A DNA stretch of 64,000 bases. Origin: Linum tenue. Lineage: Eukaryota; Streptophyta; Magnoliopsida; Malpighiales; Linaceae. Position numbers and translations under genes: made by a program. Below are positions 1 through 10,250 of this stretch, in pieces (the first letter of the stretch is position 1; every line of letters starts with the position of its first letter). The notes below the pieces were generated by a model. The model saw only the letters and a program-made list of their open reading frames with translations, had not been told where the DNA came from and ran no database searches. The stretch is from contig CAMGYJ010000010.1 in the NCBI GenBank assembly GCA_946122785.1, positions 26,205,608 to 26,269,607 of the forward strand, given 5' to 3'.

Positions 1-407
1 GACGTCGCTGGCGTTATCATCTCCTCCGATGGAGAAGCGACGGAGACAAGGCCTCTCCGAAAGTGAGCATAGAAGAATTGGAGGTAGGCGTGGTTAGGGT
101 ATGGATTATAGAATAGAAGAAAATAAATTAGCTTTTTATTTTTATTTTTTAATGAATTTTATAATGAGGTGGAAATTGTAACATATTAATTTATATTTTT
201 AAATTATTTTTTATTTGCCACGTCACTAATTTAACAGTCAACTATCATAGTTGACTGCCACATCAGCAAAAGTTAACGGAGACTAACGGAGGGTGACCAA
301 ACTTGAGCTGTTGAACTAATCTTAGTGACTATGGATGGAATAAATTAATCTTAGTGGCAAACGTAAATTTTTATAGTAATTCTAGTGACCAAACTTGTAA
401 TTTACCC
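1..407. mobile_element. Mutator-like long-TIR element, right part (left end outside window)
   Basis: The last ~160 bp (about 245-407) has the look of a long terminal inverted repeat of a non-autonomous Mutator-like element. It ends in TTTACCC, is non-coding, and resembles in style the long TIRs of the element at 17949-26743 (ends GGGTA...TACCC). The left end and the target-site duplication lie outside the window, so the class is inferred from terminal style only. No coding capacity is seen. Confidence 0.45.
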
Positions 408-1227
408 AGTAAAGAATAACTAGAATTTGGCATAGGTCGGTCAAACAGAGTGAATTTTAAGTTTTGGCCCATTTTGATCAAGTCTATTTAATAATCACAT
501 GGTTCCCTCATACCCGATAAAAATCTCAATCCAAACCAGTTTGGCAGGTGAGTCCGTGTTTACCACCATTTTCTAGGGATACGACAACGACGGTTCCTAT
601 CCAAAATCGTGTTGTTCGTTCTTGATTTTCTTAGATTTTATCATGGCCTGACAAAAACAAGAAAGCACAATGATGACAAGATGAAAGGTTTATAAAGAAA
701 ATTAATCGGCCAACGGGCCAAGTAAAAGCTAGCAACGATTGTGAGATGCTCATTTCTCGAAAATCGACGGGATAAGCGATTTTTTATTCGATTTTTTGGA
801 ATTCGATTTCTATAAAACTTACTCCACCTCATCATATTACCAGAAACAATATTGTTTCACAAGGTAACAGGTACTTGATTTTGGTTCATAAGGACGATTT
901 TTTATTCGTTGCATCATTCATGTCTCTTTCCTGCTAAAATTCACTATTTTTTATCACGTGTTTCCAAAAAAAACTATACAACAATAACCTATACACCCTA
1001 TTACATTATTAAATTTGATACCTCACTTTCCTCCGACCAACTGGCCGGGGCCACGCTAGTTTTCTGAACCCTAAATGAAAATTCGATGAGAAAGACTTTC
1101 TTCTCTTCTCTCAAACACGAAGTCCACTTAACCAAAAAAATCCTATCCTTCTCCTCCTCCTTTACAACCACAGCCTCCATGCCAACTCCGTCTACCACAA
1201 CTAGAATCGAATATAGAGCGATTCTAG
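408..1227. other. Intergenic, no gene recognised
   Basis: AT-rich sequence with only short chance reading frames on both strands. No homology, splice pattern or terminal repeats are recognised. Confidence 0.5.
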
Positions 1228-1599
1228 CCAGGGTGAAATCCCGGGTATCGCATACTTTGAGTATGAAAACACTATCCAGACCTTGAATTGATTGATCTTT
1301 CGGACATTATACTATACTCTAACCCTTGAATATAAAAATCTAGGTCTTATTTCTCTAAATCTTATACCCTAAATAATTTAATTAGAAACAATAATCGACG
1401 GGTATGATTCATCCAAATATAGGCAAAAATATGAATGCACTATCTTGGGCTTTATAGTTTATGATTTAGATAATTAGGACCTAGGGTTCACTCAATAAGG
1501 GTTAGGGTATAGTATCATGCCCAAAAATCCTGCTAATTCGAGGTCTAGATAGCATTTTCATACTCAACGTATGCAATACCCCGAATTTCACTCCGGGTA
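1228..1599 (+). mobile_element. Foldback MITE, family M1, copy 1
   Basis: About 370 bp with long imperfect terminal inverted repeats. The left end reads inward through GGGTGAAAT, GCATACTTTGAGTATGAAAA and CCAGACC. The right end carries the inverse (GGTCTAGATAG, TTTCATACTCAACGTATGCA, ATTTCACTCCGGG). Two more copies lie at 1674-1990 (inverted) and 3652-4027. There is no coding capacity. Flanks are TA-rich, so the target-site duplication cannot be read with certainty. Confidence 0.7.
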
Positions 1600-1673
1600 T
1601 ATATATATATTTAACGCCTGGCCTACGCTAACCTTAACCGCATACATATCTATATACTGGTGCTTTCTACAGT

Positions 1674-1990
1674 ACCCTGAGTGAAATCCGGGGTAACGCA
1701 TAACTTGAGTATGAAAACTCTATCTAGACCTCGAATTAACATGATTTTTGGGCATGATACTATACCCTAACCCTTAATGAGTGAACCCTAGGTCCTAATT
1801 ATCTAAATCATAAACTATAAACGCTAAGATGGTGCATTGATTTTTTCCCCTCTATTTGGACGAATCATAGCCGTCGATTATTGTTCTAATCAAATTGATC
1901 TTGGGGTATAAGATTTAGATAACTAAGACCTTTATTTTGATCTTTAAGGTTTAGAGTAGAGTATCATGTCCGAAATTTCACCATGGGTAC
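1674..1990 (-). mobile_element. Foldback MITE, family M1, copy 2 (inverted, truncated)
   Basis: Reverse orientation relative to copies 1 and 3. It begins with GAGTGAAATCCGGGG, GAGTATGAAAA and TCTAGACCTCGAATTA. The interior runs parallel to the reverse complement of copy 1, but the far inverted repeat is mostly lost. It interrupts the first copy of a local segmental duplication and is absent from the second copy at the equivalent place. Confidence 0.6.
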
Positions 1991-2002
1991 ATAGAACTCT
2001 CC

Positions 2003-2004
<2 letters not shown>

Positions 2005-2054
<50 letters not shown>
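2005..2054. repeat. (TA)n microsatellite
   Basis: About 50 bp of near-perfect TA dinucleotide repeat just downstream of MITE copy 2. Confidence 0.9.
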
Positions 2055-2056
<2 letters not shown>

Positions 2057-2140
2057 TATAGAAAATAACCGCGCTTTACTGCTGGCCTTATGGAAAGTAG
2101 TACTCCCCCGCCTAATTACCTTATTTGCAAGGAATGAAAA

Positions 2141-3159
2141 GGCTCAAGATAGGGTGCATAACCATGGGTTATGCACCCATCAATAACCAAATCTGGACCC
2201 TTCATTTAGAAAATCCAGATCTAAGGATGGAGAATTAAAGACTATTTTTATTTTCACTAGCTTTCTTAATTGACTCATATCTTTTTCGTTTTAACTCGGA
2301 TTTTAGTTTTTTTTGCACAGATGGAACGAGTTCACCATGCTCTACAAAATGAGATCAATTTTCAATATTTTTTTAGGAAAAAATATATTCTGGCCTCTCG
2401 GTACTAACTGCATACCATATGGTATCTTCTTCGTTTTTAATTCGTTTTTGAAAACGTTTGCACAGCAGGGATGAGTTCATCATGATCTACTGGATCTACA
2501 AATTTCTGGGTGAACAAATTACAAGACCAAAAAATACCACACAATACCATACAATACCACCCTGGTACGGGGTGGTATTGTATGGTATCTTCTTCGTTTT
2601 TAATTCGTTTTTTAAAACGTTTGCACAGTAGGGACGAGTTCATCATGATCTATTGGATCTATAAATTTCTGGGTGAACAAATTACAGGACCAAAAAATAC
2701 CACACAATACCATACAATACTACCCTGGTACGGGGTGGTATTGTGTGGTATACAATGTTAAAAGTCGTAAATTACAATTAATATACTTCTACTATCATGT
2801 ATTCAACCATCCTACAGTATTGGTTTGTTCATACCACCATGGTACGTTTTTCAAAATATAGGTAAGCTTTTATTTCAATACCAGTCAATACCATATGGTA
2901 TAGGGTGGTAAAAAATGACTCAATTTTTTTTGTTCGAAAAATATATTAAAGTGGATATCATTTTGAATAGCACAATTAATCTGATCTAATTGTGCAAAAA
3001 AAATTAAATTTCGACTTAAAATGAGCGAGAAATCGTCCGTCAAAGATTAAAAGGGAAAAATTAAAAGTTTTCCATGAGAGAGAGGATGCTGATGTCATGC
3101 TGATGTGGACGGGTTACTCATGGTTACTCACCATAAGGTTACTGACCTGATCCATTCCC
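2141..3159. mobile_element. Non-autonomous insertion with 9-bp target duplication (Mutator-like?)
   Basis: A 1019-bp segment flanked by the direct repeat GAATGAAAA (2132-2140 and 3160-3168). The paralogous segment at about 4150-4170 has the sequence uninterrupted with a single GAATGAAAA, which acts as an empty site. The 9-bp duplication fits the MULE superfamily. Ends are only weakly inverted (GG...AGG...TAACC on each side). The interior is non-coding and contains a palindrome-bearing tandem duplication. Confidence 0.7.
2421..2751 (+). repeat. 163-bp tandem duplication with hairpin-forming ends
   Basis: Two units with a period of about 163 bp, starting near 2421 and 2584. Each begins with GGTATCTTCTTCGTTTTTAA and ends in an inverted repeat pairing AATACCATACAATACCACC with GGTGGTATTGTATGGTATT around CTGGTACGG. 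The short reading frames here are by-products of the repeat. Confidence 0.8.
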
Positions 3160-3651
3160 GAATGAAAATTATTCAAAAAGGTAATTCAATTGTTTTAACA
3201 TGAACTCATGTAAGGATGGAAACTGATCGATTGGGTGGATTGTTGATATTTGTTACCTTACCTTAATTACTTCAGATTTTATTCATACAATTACTCATAT
3301 AACATTCAGGTACAAATAATGAATCACCCATTCTAAGTGAAATAATAAATAAAAAACTCAAATCATAAAATATTATTATGTAGTATGTCTAATAGGATGA
3401 TATAACCTAGAATCACAACTAATCGATTCATTATCCTAACCCATTAACACTCAATATTGAATCCCAACCCAAAATCCCAAATTGTAAACCTAAACCCTAA
3501 TCCTAAATCCTAATTCCTTCAAATTAAAGTAAATTTTCAATATTTTTTTGAAAGTTCATGTGTTTCTTGTTCATAATATCATAAGCAATGATCAACACCG
3601 TTTTGACGTGAATCACATGCTCGGAATAACGATTATGGCTAGTTCTACGGT

Positions 3652-4027
3652 ACCCAGGGTGAAATCGCGGGTACCGCATACTTTGAGTATGAAAACGCTA
3701 TCCAGACCTTGAATTGACTGATCTTTCGGACATTATACTATACTCTAACCCTTGAAGATAAAAATCTAGGTCTTATTTCTCTAAATCTTATACCCTAAAA
3801 TCAATTTAATTAGAAACAATAATCGACGGGTATGATTCGTCCAAATATAGGCAAAAATAAGAATGCACCATCTTGGGGTTTATAGTTTATGATTTAGATA
3901 ATTAGGACCTAGGGTTCACTCAATAAGGATTAGGGTATAGTATCATGCCCAAAAATCCTGCTAATTCGAGGTCTAGATAGCGTTTTCATACTCAACGTAT
4001 GCAGTACCCCGAATTTCACTCTGGGTA
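3652..4027 (+). mobile_element. Foldback MITE, family M1, copy 3
   Basis: Same orientation as copy 1 and nearly identical to it through the interior. It runs from ACCCAGGGTGAAAT to ATTTCACTCTGGGT. It is carried within the segmental duplication, so its presence in both copies does not imply independent insertion. Confidence 0.7.
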
Positions 4028-4398
4028 TATATATATATAACGCCTGGCCTACGCTAACCTTAACCACATACATATCTATATACTATATATATACTACTAG
4101 AAAATAACAGCGCTTTACTGCTGGCCTTATGGAAAGTAGTACTCCCCCGCCTAATTACCTTATTTGCAAGGAATGAAAATTATTCAAAAAGGTAATTCAA
4201 TAGTTCTAACATGAACTCATGTAAGGATGGAAACGGATCGATTGGGGTGGATTGTTGATATTTGTTACCTTACCTTAATTACTTCAGATTTTATTCATAC
4301 AATTACTCATATGACATTCAGGTACAAATAATGAATCACCAATTCTAAGTGGAATAATAAATAAAAACTCAAATCATAAAATACTATTATGTAGTATG
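3652..4398 (+). repeat. Segmental duplication, second (uninterrupted) copy
   Basis: Uninterrupted counterpart of 1228-3387. Here GCAAGGAATGAAAATTATTC is continuous across the site where the first copy carries a ~1-kb insertion, so this copy represents the empty site. Confidence 0.75.
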
Positions 4399-6990
4399 GA
4401 TGGATGTCGAATTTGTTAAGATAAAAAGAAGGATTCATAAGAAAAATTGAATATGCACATATGATCGAGCGCGTTCGGATTGGATATTAAGAAAATCATT
4501 CATGTCAATCACTCGTAATATCCACACCAACGAATAATTCATTTAGTTATGGTTTTTAACATTCATAAACTCATGATAATTAATAATAATTTATAATTTC
4601 CTGTACCTTTAATTGTGTCCCTGTCTCTTTCTCTTAGTTGATGGATATCCATTTTGTTTACTAGCATAATTTTTCTCTCCCTGCCATCGTAAAATTAAAT
4701 TTCAAAGTTGAAATCTTCTACCGTATAATTTATAGCTGAAAAGTAAAACTGCACCCCCCATTCAAATTTTCCTGCCCATAGAGTGATTTTAGGAAGCTGA
4801 TGTGGCAGAGTGTTAAGCGGGAAAAAAAAAGAGTCCCCGCCTGATTGCAGAACTAACAAACTGTCCACTACCCACCTTTTCTCCGTTTCCCACGTTGTCA
4901 TATAATATTCATTTATTTTTTGTTTGGGTGAAATAAGCCCACCTTTTCTACTGGTTATTAAGAGAGAGAAGAAAGTCACGGAAAGGGAAGAGCAATTGCA
5001 GGCATATTACAGAGAGAGGGGGAAAGGTGAAAGGGAGGATAAGGAAGGAGGCTGCTTACCCTTTTACAGAATCGATCTGCGGAAGGAATGGAAGAGGAGG
5101 TTACTTACCCTTTAACCGTTTTACATATTTGATTGAGGTTGTCCCCTCCGGCGAGAAGCACAATAACTCGCATAAGAAATCTCCTCCTATTCCCAATTTC
5201 AAACAAATCGAAATACCTAATTATAAGCAAGTCGACGACCCCACTCGCTGACGGAAGTCCTTGGGAGTGGGGAGATCGCGATTGGGAGTACCGCGGACGA
5301 TCTCGGCGGCGGAGAGGTTATTGACGAGTGCGACTTTCATCTCCGGCAGCCAGCCCACCTCCACCGCAGGTTCTAGATTACCTCCAGAGATTCGATGCTA
5401 TCTTCTCTGTCGATTGCTGCAGCAAACAGTGTACAAATGCCGGACAAGATTAACGATGTCGACGTACGCACAGAAGAAACAAAACCACTGAGAGGGTTTT
5501 CATGGTAACTACTGCCGACGTCACGAACCCTGCTTATTCTCTCTTCTCTACTTCAGCTTGTCCATAATTTGGCTCCAAATCGCTCCAGCTACTCGCATCC
5601 GTGGAGGGCGCCCCCATCATTCTCAAGCCATCGGTTTTCCCCCTCTTTCTTATTAGCTTAAAACTCATAATTGGTCTTTCTTTTGTTACCGTTGTATGTG
5701 ATTATCCCTTAAGTTTGGAGAACTGGATCTGGACTGTATTGGTTTCTGATGAAATTGGAGGGGGGTATTTGTATCGATTTGGATGTGTGGTTTCAGCTTA
5801 CTTTTCCAGTCAAGCGCTTAATGCTAAGTTCGCAAGTAAGAGTTGTTGTTCTGGGTGATTAGAGGGCAAAGAAGGGCAGAGTGGAGAAGTACAACATTTT
5901 GCTGGACCTTGTCCTTAGTGTAATTCACAAATTAGAACGTCTTCCACAGACTCATTTGTTTGGAGTTAAGGTTACATTCTGTTGATGATTTATAAAACGT
6001 TTGGTGTTTTGAAAATCTAGACTTTCATTTATCCTTGCTCATTGGCGAACGTAGAGTTCGAGTTTGATTAGTTTATGATGGTCGAGGATTTTGGTTTCTA
6101 TACTAACAGTTCCATTATTTCCTCTTGGTGGCAGCTACAAAATTAACCGGAACGGGTTCATCATCTAACAGAAGCACTATTTCATATTGCCTCCACTTCT
6201 TGCAGAATCAAAAGGTCAACTTCCATCCTCCATATCACACCATTTACTCTTGAACTCAGTAGGAAAAGAAACACATATGACTTGATTTTAAGCATGTCAT
6301 GCATTTGGCTGCAAGTGTCAACTTATGGGGTCTATAAACACATATGACTTGGTTTCTGCTTGCCATTCGATCTGCATTTGCTGTCGGTGATGAAGCAAGC
6401 ATGATAGGGAAGCAAAAGCCAACATCAACCTGGCTGGGTAGTGGCGATTCATATTTGAAGCAAGCCCATTTTGATTCATGTTGGTGATTTCCACTTTTCT
6501 TTTGTTTTGCTAGAAGTATAGTTTATAATGGTCGCTAGCAATTTAGAAACACATTCTGCTTATAATGGTCGCTAGCATTATAGGTTATATGCTTTGGTTT
6601 TGTTTGTATCTAGGGATTTATGGTTTACCCATTAGGTTTGCTTCTACAATTTGTATGCGATCTACTATGATGTACCAGCAAGGGTAGTGGAACTACAGAT
6701 TTGGAGGTCTAGCGAAGTATAATGCAACTTACGTGAGAATTGCTTCACTCTGGTTTTGACTCAGATCAAATTCGAAGGGGTGGACGCGATTAGAGTGGAA
6801 GCTTCTTACACCATGGAGATGAGACTCACTGCTTTTATTGCATTCCAGTTGGGGAATGCCAGTAACTAGGACCTTTGAGCTCTCCCATGCAGGTAACCAT
6901 TGATGCTTGCCTTTTCTTCCTTTCGTATTAAAACTTATGCAATCATAATGGATTTGGCATGTTGCTTATACTTTCATCTCAGTTGATTGA
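4399..6990. other. No intact gene recognised; purine- and pyrimidine-rich leader-like stretches
   Basis: About 2.6 kb. The part at 4920-5500 is richer in GC and purine tracts than its surroundings, and 5500-6900 has T-rich intron-like text. No conserved reading frame longer than ~85 codons is convincing and none is recognised. It could be the 5' part of a decayed gene or of an uncharacterised transposon. Confidence 0.4.
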
Positions 6991-6997
6991 GTGGATG

Positions 6998-7105
6998 GAA
7001 GTGCATGTGAGTTTGGTCAGGGTGGTGAGATTCTGCGCGGAAAAGGATAAGATGCTTATCTATGTGTTCATGCCGAATAGAAGCTTGGACTTCCCACTTC
7101 TCAGA
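6998..7105 (+). pseudogene. Receptor-like kinase domain relic
   Basis: One frame reads LVRVVRFCAEKDKMLIYVFM followed by PNRSLDF. This matches the central part of plant receptor-like serine/threonine kinase domains (typically HxNLVRLxGFC...LLIYEYMPNxSLD, around the hinge between the kinase lobes). Only about 35 residues survive. No P-loop, catalytic HRD or DFG motifs are in reach, and both flanks are unrelated. A copia-type LTR-like TG start lies 120 bp downstream. It is a fragment, not a gene. Confidence 0.5.
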
Positions 7106-7225
7106 ACTGGTATAATTTCTTTTCATGGCTTCATTGTTTTTTAATTTCAGTATGATCTTAGGGGATTTGTCGATATAATAGAGCAAAGCTTTTCCCTTAA
7201 GTTTGGTGATTTTGTTCAAGGTTTT

Positions 7226-7700
7226 TGTTGGGCCAATCATGGAGGCCTTGGGCCGTCAAGCCCATAGACTACAAAGCCCACAGAGGCAGGCCGAAGCCCA
7301 ATGATAGCATGCCTGCTGACCAAGGGCGGTCAATATTCTACAAACCAAAAGACCGCCCAACAAGTTAGAACGGTAATGGAGGCCAGACCGCCCGACATTA
7401 CTGACCGACAGAGATCCGCGAAACATATCTCTGACCATGCATTTAATGAGGCCAAAGGCGCCCTCACCCGCCTGACACGCCATTTAATGCACACCCCTCA
7501 GCCAAAGTTAGTATAAATACCCCTCTAAAGGCAACATTGATGGTAACTTCTACCTACCCCACTCTCTCTCTTATTTACACTTCAACCACTTCTCTCCCTA
7601 ACTTTGGCATCGGAGGAGGTCCTAGGAACCCCCTGAGGACCTTTTGTGCAGGGTTTCGGAGACCGCCTCATCCATCGAAGGCCGCACAAGGCTAGTGTCG
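7226..7700 (+). mobile_element. Ty3/gypsy (Tat-type) LTR, 5' copy
   Basis: Begins TGTTGGGCC and has LTR features: a TATAAAT box at 7512-7518 followed by a CT-rich leader, then directly pol sequence from about 7705. The usual primer-binding site, gag, protease and reverse transcriptase are missing, so a deletion joins the LTR or leader to integrase. The exact 3' LTR border and the target duplication cannot be set because no second LTR is present. Confidence 0.6.
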
Positions 7701-7704
7701 TCTC

Positions 7705-8382
7705 ACTAAACCGCTTGTGACTGACCACGGCACTCAGTTTGACTGTAGACCGTTCGAGAACTTTTGTGCGAGAAATCGCATCACGTGCACCATGGCCTCT
7801 GTGGCCTACCCTCAGACTAACGGTCAGGCCGAGGCGTCCAACAAACTTATCCTCCAAGGACTGAGGAGGCGTCTTCGGGACGCCAAAGGGGCATGGACAT
7901 CAGAGCTCCCGCATATCTTATGGGCGCATCGTACGACCCATAAGACCGCCACTGGAGAAACCCCGTTTGCTCTGACATACGGCTCAGAGGCGGCCGCACC
8001 AGAAGAGCTAAACCTACCTTCCCTCCGCGTTCAAGCATACGACCCGGAAGCCAACCACAAAAAATTACTGGAACAGTTAGACATGGTCGAAGCCAGGCGT
8101 GATGCGGCTCTGGAGCGCATCATATCGGAGAAAGCAAAGGTAGCATCGTCCTACAACAAAAGAGTGAAATATCGGCCCCTTGAAGAGGGAGACATGGTCC
8201 TCAAGCGCGACTTTCAGAGGAAAGACGAGCACGGCAAGCTCGCGGCAAATTGGGAAGGCCCATTCCTGATCGGAGAAAAAATGGGTCCCAACACATTTCG
8301 CCTCTCAACCATGGAAGGAGCCCCAGTCTCCAAAACGTGGAACGGAATGCACCTGAGAAAGTACTACTCGGGCGCGCCCTAA
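7705..8382 (+). pseudogene. Ty3/gypsy integrase, C-terminal two-thirds
   Basis: An open frame of ~226 codons. TDHGTQFD carries the second catalytic Asp of the DDE integrase core. NGQAEASNK carries the catalytic Glu. ATGETPFALTYGSEA is the signature that follows in plant Tat/Ogre-type gypsy elements. The C-terminal domain has EEGDMVLKR and WEGPFLIGE, the GPY/F-type module. The zinc-finger domain and the first Asp are absent because the 5' part is deleted, so it cannot be a functional integrase. It ends with TAA at 8380-8382. Confidence 0.85.
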
Positions 8383-8901
8383 AGTATTCCGAATCAATCG
8401 TAGTCATTTTGGTGGCAAGGGCAGCACACCCGCCACATGAAAAGAGTGTATTGGTCGCCACCAGGCTTCCACTTTTGCTTAAGTAATACACTCATATTCT
8501 AGGCCAAATTTCAAGCCTTCGCAACTCTTACATATTTCATATTTCTGCTAACACCTAACAAGGGCCACGAAAGGTCGGGGCACCACATAACACCCTCTGA
8601 ACTCGCCTTCCACTAAAGCGCAACTAAAAGCGCACACTAACGAGGTAGCAACTTCCAACACGACCAAAGAGTCATGTCCACAACCAGCGACCCTCAGAGG
8701 TGTCCATGTGGGCTCAAGTAAAAACAAAGCTTGAAGGGAGCAAGAATCCCAGCGGTCCAACCCGCCCTACGCAAAACGTTTCCCATTAACGGTAGCAAAA
8801 TCGCGCTGCGAGAGGATAGGCTACTAAACACTGCAATCGCTAAGTGTACGAGCAAAACATCTAAAAGTCAGAGACAATCCGCGGCCCCAAACGGAGGCGG
8901 T
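8383..8901. other. Tat element 3' non-coding spacer
   Basis: Between the integrase stop and the end of the antisense ORF. No coding potential is recognised. Plant Tat elements normally have long non-coding DNA here. Confidence 0.5.
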
Positions 8902-9983
8902 TCAACGCTTCAAATCCGCAAAAGAGAACGCTACAAGTTCACAAGGCACATCGATGCCAAATTCGAAACAACATAAAACCCCCATCACAACGATTAAGGG
9001 GCAAAATGTGCACAAAATAGAGGACATCCAGCGGTCCTTAAATAGCAAGTGTCTCAAAGAAAACTGAAAAACATACACGGAACATCTTACACTTGGGGAG
9101 ACGCGCCATCCTCGGCGGGTCTCATCTTCTTCTTCTTCTTCTTCTTCTTCTTCTTCTTCTTCTTCTTCTTCTTCTTCATCCTCATCCTTCTCCGAATTCA
9201 CGTCTGAGTCGGACCAAGCTCCAACAGCATCCCAAATGAGGTCGGTGTTCCAAACCACACCCGGTTGCTCACGACGAAAGAAATGCCTGATAGCGGCCAC
9301 CGCGTTGCCAACGATGGTCTTGTATTTTTCGTTGTCAGCCGTCTGGAACTCCGCTGACTGCAGGTAGGCGGGCGCGGCCTCGGCGCGAGCAGCGGTCAGT
9401 TCCGCCTCACGGTTCACCTGCAGGGATGCCTTCTCTAGCTTCAAGGCGTCCAACTCCTTGCGCAGCGCCTCTTGTTCTTCCAACAAGGCCCTCTCAAGCT
9501 CCGCAGACTTCAACACCTGGTTCTGGAGGCGGTCTCGCTCCGAACAAACAGCCTTGGTTGCCTCTTTCTCTGCTAACAGGTCCTTTTCCTTGCTAGCTAA
9601 CCGCTCTTCAAACTCTCGCTCCATTTGCGGTCTCAGCTCCCTCATCAAGGTCTCTCGCCCATCACTAGCACTCTTCTTCAGCTTGGCTATCTCCACAGCA
9701 TTGTCCTCCACGGTCCGAGATAATCGGTCGTTCAACAGGATGACCTGCGAAAAACCAATATGAGCCTGCAAAACAGGATGAACACAGTCAGCTTGCTAAA
9801 CACATTCTCGCAGTAAAATATACCCGAACGACACCAACTTACCGAAAAGAAGAATTGAGAGGCGGTCTCAGCGAGACGCCTGTTGCTTTCAAGGGAAGAG
9901 GCGGTATACTCTGCAGGCATCACGAGATGGTCACTAATGGAATGAAAGGCATATTCAGCCGCCTCACCATCCGTCGCCGTCAT
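8902..9983 (-). CDS. Antisense extra ORF of a Tat-type retrotransposon (spliced, coiled-coil)
   Basis: Lies downstream of pol on the opposite strand, where several Tat-lineage elements are known to carry an extra antisense ORF of unclear function. Exon 1 is 9983-9843 (47 codons from ATG). A 77-bp intron at 9842-9766 has a GTAAGT donor and a TTTTGCAG acceptor, phase 0. Exon 2 runs from 9765 to the stop at 8902. The second exon has a long heptad-like charged region (EIAKLKKS, RDRLQNQVLKSAELE, EALRKELDALKLEKASL) that should form a coiled coil. It then has an acidic (Glu)n tract encoded by a CTT repeat and an unremarkable tail. No domain name can be given. The ATG sits almost at the junction with CACTA-like DNA, so more 5' exons may have been lost. 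Expression and function are unknown. Confidence 0.6.
9126..9177. repeat. (CTT)n microsatellite inside the antisense ORF
   Basis: About 17 CTT/TTC units encoding the poly-Glu stretch on the minus strand. Length changes in steps of three would keep the frame. Confidence 0.9.
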
Positions 9984-10250
9984 AAATACTATTTATACTA
10001 ACGTTGACAAATCGTCGGAAAAAAATATTTGTAACGAGAATATGAGGCCGATGATTTTTTTTATACGTTGTACACACATTTGTGAGGTTGTTAGGGCGTC
10101 AATAGTTTATTATTCTCGACGGTTTAGTTATAAATATTATTTTTACTGATGCCACCAAACCTTTGTTAGAACTACTTTTTTTCAAAGCGTCGTCGGAAAA
10201 ATTACATTTATCGACGATAATTATTTACCGTAAAAAATAAGCTTTTTCAT

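Larger units (their letters stand above)
1228..3387 (+). repeat. Segmental duplication, first copy (interrupted)
   Basis: Blocks 1228-1640, about 2055-2140 and 3160-3387 are collinear with 3652-4398. The shared order is the MITE, a block starting AACGCCTGGCCTACGC, a block containing CTTTACTGCTGGCC, and one ending in TATTATGTAGTATG. This copy is interrupted by MITE copy 2 and by the insertion at 2141-3159. The second copy lacks both, which shows both insertions came after the duplication or into one copy only. Confidence 0.75.

Noticed and set aside
2437..2861. Short frames encoding repeated IQYHPGTGWYC text
   Set aside because: They fall on the palindromic 163-bp tandem duplication and appear on both strands.
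9458..9763. 101-codon + strand Ser-rich frame
   Set aside because: Shadow of the antisense coiled-coil ORF.
7226..9983. Complete Tat retrotransposon
   Set aside because: Only one LTR, no gag/protease/RT and no second LTR before unrelated CACTA DNA begins; annotated as a truncated copy.
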